A stretch of DNA of 64,000 bases from Ornithodoros turicata (lineage: Eukaryota > Arthropoda > Arachnida > Ixodida > Argasidae). Made by a program: the position numbers and the translations under genes. This document shows, piece by piece, positions 56,637 to 64,000 of the stretch. The DNA lies in contig NW_026999353.1 of the NCBI RefSeq assembly GCF_037126465.1, positions 1,116,001-1,180,000 of the forward strand. Direction: 5' to 3'. The stretch's first letter is position 1. Every line of letters begins with the position of its first letter. The notes beneath the pieces were generated by a model, which was not told the origin of the DNA, did not search any database, and saw only the letters and a list, made by a program, of their open reading frames with translations.

Positions 56637-56779
56637 TACATATATACAAATGTCGTCGGCTGTGCAACCTCAGGTCTTTCAAATGCTCTCTTCTTCGTTT
56701 GCTTTTTCTCTTGTTTCGTCTTGTTCTGTGTGCAGTGCTGTGGGAAAGCAAACTACCTGAACCCAGATACAGCATCTGT

Positions 56780-57010
56780 CCGTGTGTACGACGCTGCCGT
56801 TTCACGTCGAGATTGGGAGGTACCCGGGTTCGAATTCTGGTGCCGGTTGTGGTGTCTGGGGTTTTTCCTGGGTTTTCCTCAGACGCTCTCAGACAAATGT
56901 CGGCCCAGGACGCACATTCCCCCAGTCGTGACTTTGCCCACATACGTGAGGCCCACAACGGCAAGCCCTTTCGCCATCACCACCACCACCACCGTGCACG
57001 ACGCTACAGG
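56780..57010 (+). repeat. tRNA-derived SINE with (CAC)n tail
   Basis: Head CGCTGCCGTTTCACG, B box GGGTTCGAATTC (56826), then GTGTCTGGGG, TTTTCCTGGGTTTTCC, CAGACAAATGTCGGCCCAGG, CATACGTGAGGCCCACAACG and a (CAC)n run. Same family as 10465-10640 (minus) and the tail at 21985. Confidence 0.75.
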
Positions 57011-57391
57011 ATAAGTCCGAACATGCGCATGTGAACTTACAGAATCCCCTTACACAGTAAAGAGGCCAGGCGTCTTCATGTGGGTCAGCATGAAAAGAAC
57101 ATACCTGTATGGCTTTCTTTGTGCATTTGAAATAAAAGAGGCAAAAACAAGCCTGCTGAAACCGCATTTAGGAAGCGCCACTAGATCGAAAATGGGTCGA
57201 ACTTTCTGTTTGCACTTGCCCTTGCCCAGTCTGTGTTCCACCCACACTTCACTACGGCTGTAGAGGACGATGGTCTTCCTTTACATGAGTCCCGACCGGC
57301 GATGATGGTATGCCACGGAGAGGCCTATCTCCATGGCCGCGCCGGTGGAACGGAGGCAGATGCTCCAGGAGCGTGGCCATCTTCGTCAGTT
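57011..57391. other. sequence adjoining the LTR, possible gag start on the minus strand
   Basis: Just beyond the LTR on the minus strand, ATGGCCACGCTCCTGGAGCA encodes MATLLEHLPPFHRRGHG, which looks like a gag start but soon closes. The remainder shows nothing. Confidence 0.3.
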
Positions 57392-57570
57392 TGTAGTTAC
57401 TGAAGTCCTACCGAGAAAGAGAGTCAAACACCAGGAACCAGGTTAGGTCGGTTTAATCTGCGCGGCACAGAACTGAACTGCCGATGCGCATATGCGAGCT
57501 GTGCACGAGAAAACAAACGGGTCGATTCGTCGTCGTCGAAGGCTGCCGGCATGCAATGAGTGGCGCTACA
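57392..57570 (-). repeat. probable solo or terminal LTR (179 bp)
   Basis: On the minus strand it starts TGTAGCGCCACTC and ends GTAACTACA, so the termini are TGTAG...CTACA. It is immediately preceded by the purine tract GGGAGGGGGGCAAC (57584-57571). No TGGTGACCCG PBS follows, so the family differs from the other LTRs or this is a 3' LTR. Confidence 0.5.
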
Positions 57571-57591
57571 GTTGCCCCCCTCCCAGAAGAC

Positions 57592-58117
57592 CGGAGGGGG
57601 TCTCGAATCCCGATGCCGGCTGTGCTATCCCGTACTTGCATACTATATCGCACAACCTTAAACATGTAGCAAGTAGGTATAGCGTTCCGGTCGTCCTTTC
57701 TGCACCAGTTAAGCTTAGGTCTTTGTGCAGAAAAATCAATAACCCCTCTAAGGCTGGTTGTAAAATCAAACATTGACAGAACTTGGTCCCATGTATGCAG
57801 CATGTTGTATACAAAACTCCCCTCACATGCGGGTGAGCGTACGTTGGCCAAAGTGGCCGTTGCGTTAATACTCGGCTTCTAGAACACAGATGCAAAGTTG
57901 ATGCCTCCACCCCTTCCGGGCACCTTGCGGTGCACTGTCGCACTTGTAAATGTAAACCACTGTTCGAAGCTACAACCATTTGTGCTCACTTCAAAGAAAA
58001 TAATGTTCGAGAAATTGTGAAGGCCTCCCTAGTCTCCTCGCTGGGAGATAAGTGTGTTAGCCAAACTTCTTTGTCCCTCTTACCAGTCGAGATTGACTAT
58101 CTTGCAGGAGACTAACT
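57592..58117 (+). pseudogene. Penelope-like element: RT C-terminus and GIY-YIG endonuclease
   Basis: One frame runs through two TGA stops. It starts with IPYLHTISHNLKHVASRY and SVPVVLSAPVKLRSLC, the conserved region after the RT thumb in Penelope-like elements (consensus IPYxHGVSHRLKKxA). After a TGA come VPCMQHVVYKTPLTCG, a second TGA, and AYVGQSGRCVNTRLLEH: the GIY and YIG motifs (VVY and YVG) and the conserved Arg of the GIY-YIG nuclease. Then HLAVHCRTCKCKPLF (zinc-like Cys cluster) and the C-terminal CVSQTSLSLLPVEIDYL. Such elements use this nuclease to nick target DNA. Both stops replace positions where Arg/Lys is usual, as CGA-to-TGA decay would give. The RT palm is missing, and the 5' edge abuts the LTR at 57570. 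Confidence 0.88.
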
Positions 58118-58282
58118 TTTGTTGGAGCATGTTTATCCTCACCTTTATCACTATCTGTATCCTACTTTCTTGCGCCTTTTAACTGACGTATTGTCAATAA
58201 ATCCTTTAGTTGAGAGTCTGCAGTTCCGCTGTTGTGTGTTTCTACTGTTGTGTCTCGGTTCTCTCTTTGGCTGCAAGATTTT
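58118..58282 (+). other. 3' UTR of the Penelope-like element
   Basis: GTCAATAAATCCTTTAGTTG at 58191-58210 carries AATAAA downstream of the stop. Confidence 0.5.
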
Positions 58283-58912
58283 ACTCATGGAGGTGATTAT
58301 GCCAGTGGGTGCGATGCTCATATGCCATGATGGCGGATTTCAGATGACGATGGAATCTCTCGACGAGCCCGTTGGCGGCGGGATGATAGGCGGTTGTGCG
58401 ATACCAGGTTGCTCCCAACATTTTGAGCATGCAGCGAAATAGGGAGGATTCAAATTGTGCTCCTCGGCCAGTTATGAGTTCGGCTGGGGTCCCGAAACGT
58501 GCGACCCAGGTGTGCAGAAAGGTGGAGCATACAGTTTCGGCGGTGGCGTCCACCATAGGAGCGGCCTCGGGCCACCGAGTGTACCTGTCTATGCAGGTGA
58601 GTAGGTAGCATTAACCGTTGGATGAAGGAAGCGGGCCGACGATGTCCACGTGAATGTTGTGAAACCTGTGATCCGGGGGCAGGAAGGCGGCAAGGGGGGA
58701 GGTCGTGTGACGCTGCACTTTCGCACGCTGGCATGGGACGCAAGACTGGGACCATTTGCGGATATGATTCCGCATGCCAGGCCAGATGTATCATGATGAG
58801 ATGAGGTGGTGGGTGGCACGGACGCCACCATGGGCAAGGGAGTGAAGAGTGTCGAAGACCCTGCGCTGAAGTGTGGCCGGTACGAAGGGGCGCGGCGTAC
58901 CGGTGGAAACGT
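58283..58912 (-). pseudogene. Ty3/gypsy integrase (zinc-binding and catalytic core)
   Basis: A single frame with two stops reads VSTGTPRPFVPATLQRRVFD, then HSLAHGGVRATHH (the two His of the HHCC domain), WPGMRNHIRKWSQSC and CVPCQRAK (its Cys pair). Then come HVDIVGPLP (first catalytic Asp), IDRYTRWPEAAPM, LITGRGAQFESSLF (second Asp of TDRG changed to Gly) and NGLVERFHRHLK (catalytic Glu). It ends abruptly at THWHNHLH where unrelated sequence begins. Loss of the second Asp and two stops make it inactive. The upstream end is cut at the MITE at 58914. Confidence 0.93.
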
Positions 58913-58913
58913 C

Positions 58914-59131
58914 ATGCTAGACGTGTTTTTAATTCAAAATTACGTTCGCTGACTGACCCCTGGTTTGCCAATTCCGAACGATGCGCAGCTACCCAGAGCT
59001 GACGAGCCGCAAACACGGCGAAAGACGTCTCCTCTGGGGCAGCCGCATCGTTCCATGAGTATCTGTTTCTCTGCGTGCAGCCATAGAAGCCATCTTAATC
59101 TGTAATTTTGAATTAAGAACACGTCTAGCAT
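58914..59131. mobile_element. 218-bp element with 31-bp inverted repeats next to the integrase relic
   Basis: ATGCTAGACGTGTTTTTAAT at the left and ATTAAGAACACGTCTAGCAT at the right are complements with one change; AATTCAAAATTAC continues the arms. It ends exactly where the gypsy integrase homology stops, so it likely inserted in, or recombined with, the gypsy copy. Confidence 0.75.
58946..59062 (+). repeat. 120-bp duplicated segment, copy 1
   Basis: GACCCCTGGTTTGCCAATTC ... CGCATCGTTCCATGAGTAT, about 90 percent identical to 59231-59348. Confidence 0.85.
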
Positions 59132-59230
59132 CATTTACTTGTTTATTTAATGGCTTTTTCCCCTCATTATAATTCACTGGCTTGCACTGTGGCATTGAGG
59201 AGTGCTCAGTCACCCTCCCAGGTGTATATC

Positions 59231-59348
59231 GCTCGCTGAGTGACCCCTGGTTTGCCAATTCCGAACGATGCGCAGCTACCCAGAGCTGCCGAGCAGCAAA
59301 CACGGCGAAACACGTGTCCTCTGGTGCTGTCGCATCGTTCCATGAGTA
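59231..59348 (+). repeat. 120-bp duplicated segment, copy 2, followed by (AT)n
   Basis: Same boundaries as copy 1. It ends in ATGAGTATATATATATATAT, where the microsatellite (59346-59367) begins. Confidence 0.85.
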
Positions 59349-59429
59349 TATATATATATATATATATCCGCTGCTACTAGAGAATAGTAGCAGCTAGCGG
59401 ATAGTAGCAATAGTAGCAGCTATCCGCTA

Positions 59430-59841
59430 TATACTAGAGAAACAATAGCCGGAGCTCTTTGGGTGCTGTATAAGATAAGGTGGGCCTCATCAGCAGTACG
59501 CAGGCAGGCAACGTTAGAGCGAATAGCGTCAGAAGGTCACGTAACACGTGATTCCTCCCGTCAGGGTGAGCTAAGTCCCCACTGAAAGCCCAGTGCAAAG
59601 CCAGCGAAGTATACTAGAGAAGAAAATAGCCAGAGCTCTTTGGCTGCACTGATAGCATATGTTTGTAAGTCAAACGTCGCCATGATAGTACTGGACAGCT
59701 ATTTCGGCCTTCTTGGGCCTCATCAGCATACGCGGGCAGGCAAAGTTTGAGCGGATGGAGTCAGAAGGTCACGTAATACGTGATTTCTCCAGTCATGGTG
59801 AGCTTACTCACTACTGAAAACCCAGTGGAAAGCCAGTGAAG
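59430..59841 (-). mobile_element. tandem retrozyme or Penelope pseudo-LTR units carrying a hammerhead
   Basis: TATACTAGAGAA marks unit starts at 59430 and 59610 and, as TATACTAGGGAA, at 59842, giving head-to-tail units of 180 and 232 bp. Shared blocks include GGGCCTCATCAGCA, GCAGGCAA and GTCAGAAGGTCACGTAA, then AGCCCAGTG and AGCCAG. The 232-bp unit has a full hammerhead on the minus strand. The 180-bp unit keeps the CTGATGAGGCC half but has lost the GAAA half and part of stem I. An inverted scrap (GTTGACTTACA, GTGCAGCCAAAGAGCTAG) lies at 59912-59968. Small hammerhead-bearing tandem repeats of this size are known as metazoan retrozymes and as pseudo-LTRs of Penelope-like elements. No coding capacity. 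Confidence 0.8.
59670..59750 (-). ncRNA. type I hammerhead ribozyme with minimal stem III
   Basis: Read on the minus strand. Stem I 5' strand TCAAAC-TTT-GCC, a 10-nt internal loop, and TG; then core CTGATGA (59726-59720). Stem II is GGCC / GGCC with loop CAAGAA (59719-59706), followed by GAAA (59705-59702). Stem III plus cleavage site is ATAGCTGTC, with cleavage predicted after C at 59694. The stem I 3' strand is CA, a 10-nt internal loop, GGC-GAC-GTTTGA. Every conserved core base is present: C3 U4 G5 A6 U7 G8 A9, G12 A13 A14, and UC at the cleavage site. ATAGCTGT is self-complementary (with G-U pairs), so stem III is only two pairs in a monomer but eight in a dimer. Confidence 0.88.
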
Positions 59842-60214
59842 TATACTAGGGAAGATTCCCAGCTCCGTATGCTATCTCCGGCTTTTTTTACAGGGAAAAA
59901 ATTAGCAGGAGTTGACTTACAAAATTGACTTACATACATATCCTATACGTGCAGCCAAAGAGCTAGAAGTCTTATTCATTGCTGATCATTACAAAGCACG
60001 AATAATACAGCTTACATCAACATGTCGCCGCCTCTTGCTGTTTACACTGCTCATAGCCACAGTTGGTAGAGGGAAATAAAAAAAAAGAGAAAAAAGAAAT
60101 AACTGTCCAGGGTAAGGTGCACATATCTCAGAACACGCTCTATCCACCCACACGAGTAAAGTTGGTTTCACCTGGTTGCATGCGTGCGTAAGGTGAAGCC
60201 CACCCCTGTGAACA
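59842..60214. other. non-coding stretch
   Basis: Holds the inverted end of the retrozyme-type repeat (59912-59968). No gene. Confidence 0.5.
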
Positions 60215-60470
60215 AGCTTAGGATCGTTTTTCGTACAGTACGTTCTTTGCGCTTCAACATAAAAATTGACTTGAATTGTTATCAAGCAGAATGACAAAGA
60301 AAATCCACAAATGATGCTGTGGAGTGAAGCGCGTTCATTCTTAAGAACGAATTTTGCCACAGATAGTGCAAGAAAAAAAAAATGAATGTGCATTAAACAG
60401 AGGGCAAAAAACTCATCGTGAACCTATGTATTGAAGCTCGCACGCGTTCGAAATATAAAAAAAAAGGCTG
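60215..60470 (+). repeat. diverged tandem unit, copy 1
   Basis: AAGCTTAGGATCGTTTTTCG, TATCAAGCAGAATGACAAAG and TTGAAGCTCGCACGCGTTCG recur in order in copy 2. Confidence 0.55.
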
Positions 60471-60574
60471 CAGGAAGATCCACGTGATCGAGAAAACATC
60501 GATAGTTGTTGCTGTGCATAGAAGCTGATTTGAGAGAAAAACAGTTTGAATTATCAAGAAACTCTATAGAGCTG

Positions 60575-60790
60575 TGAAGCTTGGGCTCGTTTTTGTTTTA
60601 GACAGCGTGCGTTGCACTTGAACCTACGAAATTATCTAAATCAAGCAGAATGACAAAGCATGGTGGTGCTCTGGGCTCTAGCTCAAGATTATTTATGGCA
60701 CTGACGCGCAAACGCTTATTAAACAAAGTGGTTGATGCCATGCAGTGAAGCTTCGCACGTACTCGATCTCAAAAAGAAGACTGAACCCAA
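60575..60790 (+). repeat. diverged tandem unit, copy 2
   Basis: GAAGCTTGGGCTCGTTTTTG, AATCAAGCAGAATGACAAAG and GTGAAGCTTCGCACGTACTCG match copy 1, offset by about 360 bp. Confidence 0.55.
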
Positions 60791-62604
60791 GCTAACTATG
60801 GAGAAACACAATACACAATGCCTAGAGAGCTCTCCCAGAACATTCTGGGGAAAACATAGCCAGCTTATATTTCACGCAATACACCTGGCACGCGTTCCTT
60901 CGAAACAGAGCACAACTGGAAGCACCATTAGAAATATCAGTTCAGGGTGATCACACAATGTCGTATTATGAACAAGTTCATCTCGGGAAAATGAGCTTAC
61001 CTTAAGAGCGTCACAGTTACAAACATCATGCACATAGATTCACGAACCTGTCACGCGACGCTGTACAGCAGGGCAGGGAAAGATTGATTTCCGCCGCGTT
61101 GACAGGTCTCACGGTTTTAGCCTGCCCGCACACACCTCACACGCCGTAGCTACGCATACACAACACAAGTTTGAATGCATGGTCCGCAGATGATTGCGAC
61201 GCCCATGCGCCGTTACAGACATATCAAAATATCGCGCATCTTCCAGGCGTACAAACCTACCCCGAAGTCTACAAAGCGTAGAAGAATGTCTACAACTTAC
61301 CGTGCTGGGTGCCATCCGCACAGAAAACTAGATAGCCGGAACACAGGCGCGTAATATACCCCTCGCAGTCCGTTCTCCCAAAACGGTCAGTGAGGCCGGC
61401 TGTTTAATGTCAATACTGGCTCGTTCCTGCGTGGTTGTAAATCACGTTTGCCGAGAAAGTGGGTCACCTTGCGGATGAGCCGACTGCGTGCTACAGTGTG
61501 TTGCAGCCATCTGTTTTATATCAAAGCTTCCGCAGTTTGGGGTCATGGAGTCATACAACGTGGAGCGGCGTTTGGTGATGTTGCAGGAGGGTGGTTTCAT
61601 TTATAATTGAATGAAGTCCGCCGGTCCTATTTTTCATTTCTCTCGAACAGAATATGTTATCCCACCCACAAAGAGCTGCATAAGGTGCCTGACCGCAGGT
61701 CTCTACGATATTGTGTTCTCCGTCCACGGCGCTACGAAGCAACCGGCGCGATTTCGAGGCTTTAATTTTTTCCAACTTTGTGGCCTTGTATCTCTTAAAC
61801 GAGATGTCCCATTTGAACGATTTTTTTTTTTTTTTTGCTGACAGAGTGGATGGTGCGCGTTCCACCATTGGTTATTAAATTTATGTGGTCAAGAGAAACG
61901 TATACGAAAAAAAATCCCGAAAACGCAACGGAGAGCCTTTTTACCGCACGTTTGGAAGGTCATGGCCGAGGCCGTAGATCTCCAACTGTGATGTTCTTTG
62001 CGTGGGCTGAAAGATCTTTCTTTTTTTTTTCTCTTTCGTTTGATGTTAAATACATTGCTTTATCTACTGCCATTACCCCGTAACAATGCTGTAAACACGG
62101 AAGTGTAGGGGGAAATTCTCATTTTCGCGACAGTTGTTACACAAAAAGGACATCTTCAAATTTTCCGATATTTTGTTCTGACATAGCTGAGACATATTTC
62201 TTTCAGGATATGGAATAAAATTTTTGCTTATTTTGGTCCCACAGGCCGCGCAATTTTCTTTCCGCACCCCTATGGGGCAGCGCTCGCAGGGGTCAGACAG
62301 GCGTACAAAGAGTGGAATTCTACCCCACCCCCTGTCTAGTTTATATTCATTTTTTGCTTTCGGTGAGGGTGCCGTCATGCCGAAGGCCGACTACGGTAAT
62401 ATGCACAGATCACTGTGATGTCCGCAGACAAACAAAAGTTCGTTGCTTAGGCTTTCCCACTCGGTTAATCCCTTTAAGGTTATGTGCTTGAAGGAAATCG
62501 GACATGGGAACATGGTATTTATAAATACTTCGGCTTTGCCGAACCGAAGCGCGAGAGGTCTATTCTCTCGTAATTTTGATTTGTTATTTGCTGGTTTCTT
62601 GCAG
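60791..62604. other. non-coding stretch
   Basis: No exon or repeat recognised. T run at 61821-61836. A proximal promoter for the gene at 62650 may lie near its right end but nothing specific is visible. Confidence 0.4.
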
Positions 62605-62649
62605 TTGTGAACAAAGACAGAATTTCAAACACTCAGGAGATCTGCCACG

Positions 62650-63345
62650 ATGACGACATTGCCCAAGGACTGGTCGCCTGGTCTTGCTGGGAATGATAAG
62701 ACATGTCCGGTCCCTTATTTCTTCAAGGTGAACTCCTTTTAGAAATGTTATTTGAAGGAGTTAGCCTTTCAATAGGTGAGAAACTCGGGGCCCTGCGTGG
62801 GAAAAGACGGTCTTGACGCGTCTGCGGGGTTCCCGCCGCTGTCTACATTGACAAGGGCCTTGCTTTCCTCGATGTTACGTATGGATTTCGTTTTGTCGTC
62901 GGCGTAGCGTGTACTTCTGCGCTCCTCATGCCAGCCGTAGCCACACCAGAAGTCGACTATACCGCCCGGACTACATTCAACGACACAAGAAAAAAATACC
63001 CTGGAAGTACAAGAACTTCTGGCCGGTATCGTTGATAGTAACAGGGCTTTTGAATACCATCTTGAGCACCTTGGAGGCAGTCACAACACTTACAAAATAT
63101 GTGTGAAATGCTACAACACGTTTCGACTTCAGGTTGCTGATGCAGGGCCTTCAAGTGAACAAGATCTCCCGGCTTCAATCCCTGACGATGCTGACTTCAG
63201 TGACCCCACCGAAATTGAGCAGTCTGTGAACAATAGCATATCAGAGTGGACGGAGAAGAAAATATCGCAGAGATCTGCGGTCAATAGAAGCGGTTTCAAA
63301 AGAAATAAAATATGTGACCGGCGGGCATCATTGGATTATAAATGA
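62650..63345 (+). CDS. putative two-exon gene of unknown function
   Basis: Exon 1 follows a strong acceptor (CTGGTTTCTTGCAG, ending 62604), which implies an upstream non-coding exon. ATG at 62650 opens 26 codons (MTTLPKDWSPGLAGNDKTCP then VPYFFK) to the donor CTTCAAG|GTGAAC at 62727, phase 0. A phase-0 acceptor before 62941 (GCCGTAG) or 62950 (CACACCAG) leads into an open frame to the TGA at 63343-63345: LEVQELLAGIVDSNRAFEYH, then KICVKCYNTF (one Cys pair), an acidic DLPASIPDDADFSDPTEIE stretch, and a basic end (KRNKICDRR). AATAAA lies at 63572. The second acceptor is weak, so the join is uncertain. No domain recognised. Confidence 0.45.
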
Positions 63346-64000
63346 AGCTACCCAGTAATTTCGTGTTTGTCAAGGTAATCGAGCGTCTTATCTGGTGAAC
63401 TAGCCCTGTTGATATAATTCACCCGGGATATGCACCGCACATTATTGCTTTATATTATGTATAATGGCTTATGATAATCGCTGTATGATCGCTTATAATT
63501 ATGTATGTAGCATCGCAGGCTAGGCTTGGCAGCCTTATCCGATATCTTTTTTTAAACATAAATTAGTATAAATAAAACAATCCTGTACCTGAAATGATCC
63601 AGGGCTTTAATCGTTATTTCTTGGGATGGAACAACCGAAACCGCGAATCTTCAAATCCTAGTCAGGAATTCGAGATCGGGGAACCCGAATCAGAGTGCCC
63701 GAAACTCTTAATAGAATATTTTGAATCCACCATCCACGTTTGTTGGCTGCTTTCTCTATAAAATTTGCACCTGTGGAGATCGCCGAAAGCCTGGTTGGCT
63801 GGCGGGTGTTTTCTTGTTTGTTTCTGTATTTACTTTGCTCTCGACTGGAACAGTTGAGCCAGCAACCCTTAACTTATCAGTTTAAAACTACCACGATTTT
63901 TTTTTTGTTTTGATTGTTTCTTTGTCTTATTTTATGTATGTGTGAGTTTATGTATTTCCTGTAGTCAGATGAGGAACGCCTTAAATAAATTACATTTTAG
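63346..64000. other. 3' flank of the candidate gene
   Basis: AATAAA at 63572 and another near the window end (63984). A T run at 63897-63907. Nothing else recognised. Confidence 0.45.

Noticed and set aside
57590..57630. GGTCTCGAATCCC-like SINE B box
   Set aside because: The same bases read through as Penelope-like RT coding sequence (to IPYLHTISHNLKH), which explains them better.
59495..59520. Second CTGATGAG on the minus strand as another hammerhead
   Set aside because: The 180-bp unit has lost the GAAA half and the rest of stem II and III, so it is a deleted copy.
1..64000. CRISPR arrays, bacterial operons, rRNA genes
   Set aside because: No regularly spaced direct repeats with unique spacers, no ribosome-binding-site-linked ORF runs and no rRNA similarity were seen.

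Overview
This is eukaryotic DNA from an arthropod, most likely a tick (Ixodida). The evidence is indirect: spliceosomal exon signals, a U6 snRNA copy, tRNA-derived SINEs of the tick (Ruka-like) type, Ty3/gypsy elements whose LTRs are followed by TGGTGACCCG, a DUF4806-type gene, C2H2 zinc-finger exon cassettes, and a Penelope-like element. The species cannot be fixed from sequence alone. There is no bacterial or viral gene organisation and no CRISPR array. Most of the roughly 64 kb is intergenic or intronic sequence filled with decayed mobile elements.

Host-like genes are few and fragmentary. A minus-strand gene of unknown function has two phase-compatible exons at 7867-7976 and 6636-6782, and a GC-rich MITE has inserted exactly at its stop codon. 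Three minus-strand zinc-finger exons lie at 40.6, 43.0-43.35 and 48.5-48.7 kb; only the middle one is intact, with four fingers. A plus-strand DUF4806-like gene lies at 51.05-52.51 kb and has an in-frame stop in my exon model. A plus-strand two-exon candidate gene of unknown function lies at 62.65-63.35 kb. A 5'-truncated U6 snRNA copy is at 38.0 kb (minus).

LTR and related retroelements: a Ty3/gypsy 5' half (LTR, gag, protease, RT) runs off the left edge on the minus strand. A complete non-autonomous miniature LTR retrotransposon (TRIM) with two 123-bp LTRs and a 4-bp TSD lies at 3196-4099. Gypsy integrase fragments lie at 22.7-23.5 kb (+) and 58.3-58.9 kb (-). A palindromic LTR-PBS-inverted LTR insertion with a 5-bp TSD lies at 32817-33147. 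A Penelope-like C-terminus with a GIY-YIG domain lies at 57.6-58.1 kb.

DNA transposons: a mariner transposase relic at 36.35-36.9 kb, several hAT-type MITEs with 8-bp target duplications or matching termini, TA-flanked CACTCTTAA-terminated elements (30.45 and 33.29-35.33 kb), a long foldback element (29.6-30.97 kb) and a GGGCCC-palindrome array element (45.5-46.8 kb).

The most striking item is a tandem repeat at 59430-59841 that carries, on the minus strand, a complete hammerhead ribozyme (59670-59750) with all core nucleotides and a near-palindromic two-base-pair stem III. This is the architecture of Penelope-associated or retrozyme-type hammerheads that act as dimers.
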